A stretch of DNA of 64,000 nucleotides from Mucilaginibacter rubeus. GTDB lineage: Bacteria; Bacteroidota; Bacteroidia; Sphingobacteriales; Sphingobacteriaceae. Below are positions 59,835-64,000 of the stretch, piece by piece. Made by a program: the position numbers and the translations under genes. The stretch spans positions 784,458 through 848,457 of the forward strand of contig NZ_BMKD01000003.1 in assembly GCF_014643835.1 (NCBI RefSeq), written 5' to 3'. The first letter of the stretch is position 1. Each line of letters begins with the position of its first letter. The notes beneath the pieces are model-generated. The model saw only the letters and a program-made list of their open reading frames with translations. It did not search any database and was not told the origin of the DNA.

Positions 59835-60318
59835 ACTTCATCCGGCGTTTAATTAAGTTTTTAATTGCGATTAGTTATCAGGTCAATCAACTTGTTAAAG
59901 TACTCGTATTTTATCCCCAAAAGTTAAAAAAATGCTAATTGAGAATAAAATCCTCCATGAAAATATAATACGTATGAAACTGAATTTATGTTACCGCCCT
60001 TTGCAGATTATTATTTATTTAAGGGATAATAATAGTTTGTTTGTATTTTACAGGGCCGTTTTATAGTGTTTTAACGCTGCAAACAGCTATGGAGCAATAT
60101 CATTATTGATGCTTATAGCCTTTCTGTCCATCGGTTTTTTGTTTATTTGGATTAACCGGGTTATGGCGCCACGGAATTCCTGAGTTGTCGCTTGAAATAG
60201 TTGTCGACTGATGAGTATCCTACTGTAACATTCCTTTTACGGCTTTGTTGCCGCACTCTTATGGCATGATAACTGTTTGGCCATAGTTTATCTATCGAAA
60301 ACTAATAAATCATTTGCT
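59835..60318. other. Intergenic region
   Basis: 484 bp with no gene that I can support. TATGGCATGATAACTG near 60260 has a sigma-54-like -24 box but no GC at the -12 position. Otherwise nothing recognised. Confidence 0.45.
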
Positions 60319-60465
60319 ATGAAAACTACTGTTTCACGCTCAATTTCATTATTAATATTAGCAGCAATGGGCTTTACCAGCTGTTCGGCCGAATACCGGG
60401 AACGACACAGGCGACGACACGATGAAAGGGTTCGTGTACACGAACGCGTAGTTATACATAATTAA
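60319..60465 (+). CDS. Small Arg/His-rich lipoprotein
   Basis: 48 residues from the ATG at 60319: MKTTVSRSISLLILAAMGFTSC with a lipobox ending in Cys, then an Arg/His-rich tail (YRERHRRRHDERVRVHERVVIHN). It looks like one of the tiny basic lipoproteins common in Bacteroidota. The frame from 60277 adds a non-signal leader and is rejected. A hairpin GCCGCACTGATGAAGCACGGC follows near 60490. Confidence 0.65.
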   Translation: MKTTVSRSISLLILAAMGFTSCSAEYRERHRRRHDERVRVHERVVIHN

Positions 60466-60553
60466 ACAGGTAAATAAAACAAAACAAGCCGCACTGATGA
60501 AGCACGGCCTGTTTTGTTTATGGCGTTTAAAAACCGGGATCGTTTATGGCAGA

Positions 60554-60754
60554 TCAATCGTTCCAGAGGTGCCGTGAATGAAGGCTGCCTTCCAGTTTGT
60601 TTTTAATTATAAGGTCGTCTTTATGTAAAATGCAATCGCCCTGATTGATGTCTTCTTCGGCAGTAACTTTGATGATGCTGCCTGATATCTGTTCAACTAT
60701 ACTTGATAAAGTAAAGATCTCTGAGTCGGGTATTTGTACGGTTAATATTGCCAT
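60554..60754 (-). CDS. Small hypothetical protein
   Basis: 66 residues: MAILTVQIPDSEIFTLSSIVEQI, then GSIIKVTAEEDINQGDCILHKDD and a charged end. The beta-alpha-beta look (ILTVQIP...IIKVTAE) suggests a small soluble alpha/beta protein. No motif allows a call. It is monocistronic with an AT-rich upstream region. Confidence 0.6.
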   Translation of the reverse strand: MAILTVQIPDSEIFTLSSIVEQISGSIIKVTAEEDINQGDCILHKDDLIIKNKLEGSLHSRHLWND

Positions 60755-60864
60755 GGGTAGATGATGTTATTTTTAATAATTCAAAAATATGGTAATAAAA
60801 TTTACCCAATGTTTTATGAAAGTAAAATTTAAATAACCTTTATTTTACAAATGTATCAACAATA

Positions 60865-61725
60865 TTAATTCACGGTTTTAGTTATCAGTACCCAGTCTAC
60901 AATGGTTTTGGCATCTCCGGTTTTGATTTTGTTAACTGTATTTTCTGATAAACCATGATAGGGTTTGGTAACCTTGTTAACACCACCGGGATAACCCCCG
61001 CCTAATGCAAAATTAAGGATGATGAATTTTTTGTTATCAAAAGCCCAGCGGCCATATTTTTCAACCATTGCTTTTGTTACCGTATAGGTGATTTTGCCAT
61101 CAACCTTAAAAACAAGGCTCTCAGGCAACCAGTCTACCGAATATACATGCCACAGGGTAACATCAATGCCTGCCGGGAAAAATACCCGTTTTGCAAGCGG
61201 CGTATCGCCGAAATAGCCGGGTCCATGCAAAGCGTGGCTTACCCAGCTTGAGTCGCCTACGGTTTCCATTATGTCAATTTCGCCGCAATTGGGCCATTTA
61301 CCGTTTCCAAGCAACCAAAAAGCTGGCCATAAGCCTGCGCCTGCCGCCATTTTCATTCTGCATGAGGCCGTGCCATATGTAAACTCCATTTTAGCACGGG
61401 TATTAATGCGGCCTGAAATGAAATCATATTTACGCTGCTGTTTACTGGTAAAGCCGGGTTTATATAAAGCCTTTAAAACAAGTGCGCCGTTTTCGGCACC
61501 TTCGGCTTTACCATCTATCATATAAATGGTAGCCGCCGAATCAACATAGGCCTGCTGCTCGTCGTTAACAGTATTGCCTGTAACTTCAACATTCCATTTG
61601 CTCCTGTTGAGGGCGGGGTTGTTAAAATCTTCGAAAAAAACAGTATCGGTTTTAGTGTTAGTTTGAGCGAATGCCTGTAACGTTAATAAAAGCGGAACTG
61701 ACAGCAGCAGGTGTTTTAGTTTCAT
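60865..61725 (-). CDS. GH16 family glycoside hydrolase, secreted
   Basis: 286 residues from the ATG at 61725, which starts a signal peptide (MKLKHLLLSVPLLLTLQAFA); the frame from 61791 adds 22 unlikely residues. The catalytic block EIDIMETVG (~148-156) has the E-x-D-x-x-E nucleophile/acid arrangement of GH16, and LWPAFWLLG and WHVYSVDWLPESLVFKVDG are family-typical. The enzyme is likely a beta-1,3(4)-glucanase (laminarinase type). Confidence 0.93.
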   Translation of the reverse strand: MKLKHLLLSVPLLLTLQAFAQTNTKTDTVFFEDFNNPALNRSKWNVEVTGNTVNDEQQAYVDSAATIYMIDGKAEGAENGALVLKALYKPGFTSKQQRKYDFISGRINTRAKMEFTYGTASCRMKMAAGAGLWPAFWLLGNGKWPNCGEIDIMETVGDSSWVSHALHGPGYFGDTPLAKRVFFPAGIDVTLWHVYSVDWLPESLVFKVDGKITYTVTKAMVEKYGRWAFDNKKFIILNFALGGGYPGGVNKVTKPYHGLSENTVNKIKTGDAKTIVDWVLITKTVN

Positions 61726-61907
61726 TAGTGGTGTGTGAGATAAGGGTTTAAAGGTAGATAAATTGAATGAGAGGAACTTAGTCTTTACCAATTGCGATCA
61801 TAATTTTACAGCAGCGTCCCGGTTTGAAACTAAAATACATTGACAAATAAACAGATGAAGAATCTCTGCTTACATTGTTATATTTGTGTAATACTCATCT
61901 TAAGGTT

Positions 61908-62189
61908 ATGGGTAATAACACAACAAATTTATATTTCAGGTCAAAACAGACTTCATTAATAATGTTGGCGGTAACGGCTATCATTTGCTCCAGGCTGCTG
62001 TTCTTTCTTTTTAATGACTCTGAAGGCCCAAATCTTTTAATAGTTGGAGGCTTGGCACTGGCTTTATTTTTGCTATCCTGGGCGGTATATGTATTGGGCC
62101 CACTCAAAATAAATGGCTTTAAACGACTTTTCGCGGCAATTTGTATCCAACTACTATTAGTTATTGGTCTCTATTTTTGCATGAAGTAA
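61908..62189 (+). CDS. Three-helix membrane protein, hypothetical
   Basis: 93 residues from the ATG at 61908. Three hydrophobic helices (LIMLAVTAIICSRLLFFLF, LLIVGGLALALFLLSWAVYVLG, LFAAICIQLLLVIGLYFCM) with short loops. No family recognised. The frame from 61875 adds an unsupported leader. Confidence 0.65.
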   Translation: MGNNTTNLYFRSKQTSLIMLAVTAIICSRLLFFLFNDSEGPNLLIVGGLALALFLLSWAVYVLGPLKINGFKRLFAAICIQLLLVIGLYFCMK

Positions 62190-62288
62190 GTTCCTGTCTT
62201 TCTAAAAATCGTTGAACCTGGCCTGCATCTGCAATTTTACCCTCTAATTACCTTTACTTTTTTAAATTGCAGTCTTATATGGATTTAT

Positions 62289-63560
62289 ATGCACAGTAGT
62301 GGTTTTTTGAAGGTATTCGCAATTATTGCGTTGATTAGTTTGTTGTTTGATTGGTACATCCATTCCGGCCTTAAAACCTTAACTGCCGACTGGCCATCAA
62401 ACCTGTGGCGCAATGTTGTTTTATGGGGGTACCTGATCATATCTGTAGGCGTAACTGCTTTATTTTTATTTGGCTTTGGCGCTTTTAGCACAGCAAGCGG
62501 CATGCGCCCGTTTCATGAGTGGATGCTAAGCCTGTTCCTGACGTTTTTTATTACCAAATTGGTTTTCATAATCGTATTATCCCTTGGCGATCTCGGGCGG
62601 TTTTTCGTAGGTGTATTCAATTTGATCAGTGGTTCGGGCGGGGGCGTCGGGCAATCGGCTTTTCCGGGCCGGCGTAAGTTTATCAGTGAAATAGCGGTAC
62701 TGGCGGCTGCCGTGCCTTTTACTTCGTTTTTTTATGCCATGCTTAAAGGTAAGTACGATTATAAGCTGCATAAAACCACCCTTTATTTTGATGATTTGCC
62801 CGATGCCTTCGATGGCTTTACCATCACCCAGCTTTCTGACATCCATTCGGGAAGCTTTGATAATACCGAGGCTATGCAACGCGGTATCGACCTGGCTAAA
62901 GCGCAAAAAAGCGACCTGTTTGTTTTTACCGGCGACCTGGTGAATAATGCAGCATCAGAAATAGAGCCTTATATCGACAGGTTCGGTCAAATTAAAGCGC
63001 CCTACGGACAGTTTTCCATTTTAGGTAACCACGATTACGGTGATTATATCCATTGGGATAGCCTGCAGGAAAAAGCAGCCAACCTCGATAAGCTTAAACA
63101 ACATCACAAAGCTTTAGGGTATCGTTTGCTGCTGGATGAAAATGTAACCATTGAAAAAGGCGGACAATCGATCTCCCTGATCGGGATCCAAAACTGGGGC
63201 AGAGGTTTCATCCAGATAGGCGATTTGAATAAGGCGCTTCAGGGCGTACCTCCGGATGCCTTTAAAATCCTGCTTTCGCATGACCCTACCCATTGGGAAG
63301 AACAGGTTCGTTATAACCCAACAACCATCCATCTTACCCTATCAGGGCATACTCATGGTGCGCAGTTTGGGGTGGAGGTCCCCGGCTTTAGGTGGAGCCC
63401 GGTAAAATACCGCTATGTTGACTGGGCCGGCCTAGCTAATGAAAAGAACCGGTATCTGTACGTAAACCGTGGTTTTGGTTTCCTGGCATTTTCTGGAAGA
63501 TTAGGTATTTGGCCTGAGGTTACGGTTATTGAGCTGAAGAAAAAGGTAGTAACGTTATAA
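62289..63560 (+). CDS. Membrane-anchored metallophosphoesterase
   Basis: 423 residues. Four N-terminal membrane helices (~1-160) are followed by a calcineurin-like phosphoesterase domain: TQLSDIHSGSFD, VFTGDLVNN, GNHDYGDY, LLSHDP and LSGHTHGAQFG, the complete metal-binding set. YkoQ/YaeI-like enzymes of this type act on lipid-linked phosphates or the cell envelope; the substrate is unknown. Monocistronic. Confidence 0.92.
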   Translation: MHSSGFLKVFAIIALISLLFDWYIHSGLKTLTADWPSNLWRNVVLWGYLIISVGVTALFLFGFGAFSTASGMRPFHEWMLSLFLTFFITKLVFIIVLSLGDLGRFFVGVFNLISGSGGGVGQSAFPGRRKFISEIAVLAAAVPFTSFFYAMLKGKYDYKLHKTTLYFDDLPDAFDGFTITQLSDIHSGSFDNTEAMQRGIDLAKAQKSDLFVFTGDLVNNAASEIEPYIDRFGQIKAPYGQFSILGNHDYGDYIHWDSLQEKAANLDKLKQHHKALGYRLLLDENVTIEKGGQSISLIGIQNWGRGFIQIGDLNKALQGVPPDAFKILLSHDPTHWEEQVRYNPTTIHLTLSGHTHGAQFGVEVPGFRWSPVKYRYVDWAGLANEKNRYLYVNRGFGFLAFSGRLGIWPEVTVIELKKKVVTL

Positions 63561-63637
63561 AATACGGATTTGATTTATCGGGCTTGATTTGTGGCAAGGT
63601 TTTTATGCTTTTTATATGAAACATTAAAACTAAGATT

Positions 63638-63853
63638 ATGGCAACCAACGATATAAAAAGGATAGGCAAAAACGGTCCGCAGGTACAGCATCAGCATAGC
63701 AATGCCTGGCAAGTGATGAAGCCTTTTGTACATTTTGGTGTGAAAGCTATAAGCGCAATAGCCCATACGCTTATCTACATTATAAAACATATTCCCAAAC
63801 CTGATTCGCCTAAACCTTCCGGGCAAAAAGGCGGTAAGATCATCAAAATATGA
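63638..63853 (+). CDS. Small basic protein, hypothetical
   Basis: 71 residues: MATNDIKRIGKNGPQVQHQHSN, a weakly hydrophobic helix (AISAIAHTLIYIIKHI) and a Lys/Pro-rich end (PDSPKPSGQKGGKIIKI). A clear terminator follows 54 nt after the stop. I do not recognise a family. Confidence 0.6.
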   Translation: MATNDIKRIGKNGPQVQHQHSNAWQVMKPFVHFGVKAISAIAHTLIYIIKHIPKPDSPKPSGQKGGKIIKI

Positions 63854-63906
63854 AATAGTAAGCCCGGTATATTCGTGGCCGTTGCGCAACTAAACTGAGG
63901 TTTTCA

Positions 63907-63948
63907 AATAACCCAGTCGAATAAAGTTCGATTGGGTTATTTTTTTTA
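63907..63948 (+). terminator. Factor-independent terminator
   Basis: AATAACCCA(G)TCGAA pairs with TTCGA(T)TGGGTTATT and runs into eight T residues. It ends the small basic protein transcript. Confidence 0.75.
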
Positions 63949-64000
63949 TAAACATTTGACAATCAGGTATTTGTTTTGTATATTAAGGACATGCAAGGCA

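Overview
The window looks like a chromosome segment of a Sphingobacteriaceae bacterium (Bacteroidota), probably Mucilaginibacter or a close relative. This is inferred from the protein types (DUF4157-bearing contractile-injection genes, Bacteroidota-type ArgA-like GNAT, GH92/GH76/GH16 enzymes, bbp2-like porin), the general lack of strong Shine-Dalgarno sites, and CTTTG-type promoter elements. No rRNA operon, phage genome or CRISPR array is present.

Layout. (1) 1-11739: right end of an extracellular contractile injection system (eCIS) operon: a PKD-repeat structural protein cut by the window edge, the tape-measure protein, a DUF4157 protein carrying an HNH-like nuclease motif, a TPR protein, a minimal DUF4157 protein with Lys/Glu repeats, and the AAA+ ATPase. 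(2) 12029-20278: a TPR histidine kinase with its sigma-54 response regulator, then a GNAT / M20 deacetylase / NtrC-type regulator operon behind a candidate sigma-54 promoter. (3) 20642-30225: porin, amino-acid permease with a Cys/Met PLP enzyme, then a LacI regulator with two matching palindromic operators, a basic secretory protease and a GH92 mannosidase.

(4) 30570-33950 is the most striking part. A Ro60 (Rsr) gene is followed on the same strand by six tandem, individually foldable Y-RNA-like units. All six share a Ro-type internal-loop motif, and at least four contain tRNA-like arms, two of them in circularly permuted order. Divergent from ro60 is a three-gene tRNA operon, Pro(UGG)-Ile(UAU)-Cys(GCA). 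It is preceded by a 19-codon leader ORF rich in Ile(ATA), Cys and Pro codons, and by mutually exclusive terminator and antiterminator hairpins. This is the layout of a translation-coupled attenuator that would sense loss of exactly the tRNAs it controls.

(5) 34280-44073: assorted housekeeping and hypothetical genes, a GH76 mannanase, a small sigma-54-driven gene and two tRNA 3' fragments. (6) 44310-49929: a DRT2-like antiviral reverse transcriptase behind a structured non-coding region, then RtcB RNA ligase, divergent from a WYL regulator and KptA. The ro60 and rtcB promoters carry the same 23-bp palindrome (ACTGCGCA-N7-TGCGCAGT) at identical spacing from the same CTTTGTATC element, so the two loci, 15 kb apart, form one regulon, probably under the WYL protein. 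Together with the attenuated tRNA operon this suggests an RNA-damage response that ligates cleaved RNA (RtcB), surveys or degrades it (Ro60-Y RNA), processes ends (KptA) and replaces lost tRNAs.

(7) 50227-63853: M28 peptidase, YdjC deacetylase, ABC ATPase, orphan antitoxin, Lrp-EamA pair, ECF sigma operon, GH16 enzyme, metallophosphoesterase and many small membrane proteins. Palindromic repeats of REP/REPIN type are scattered between genes. All folds and family calls were made by eye; no searches were run.
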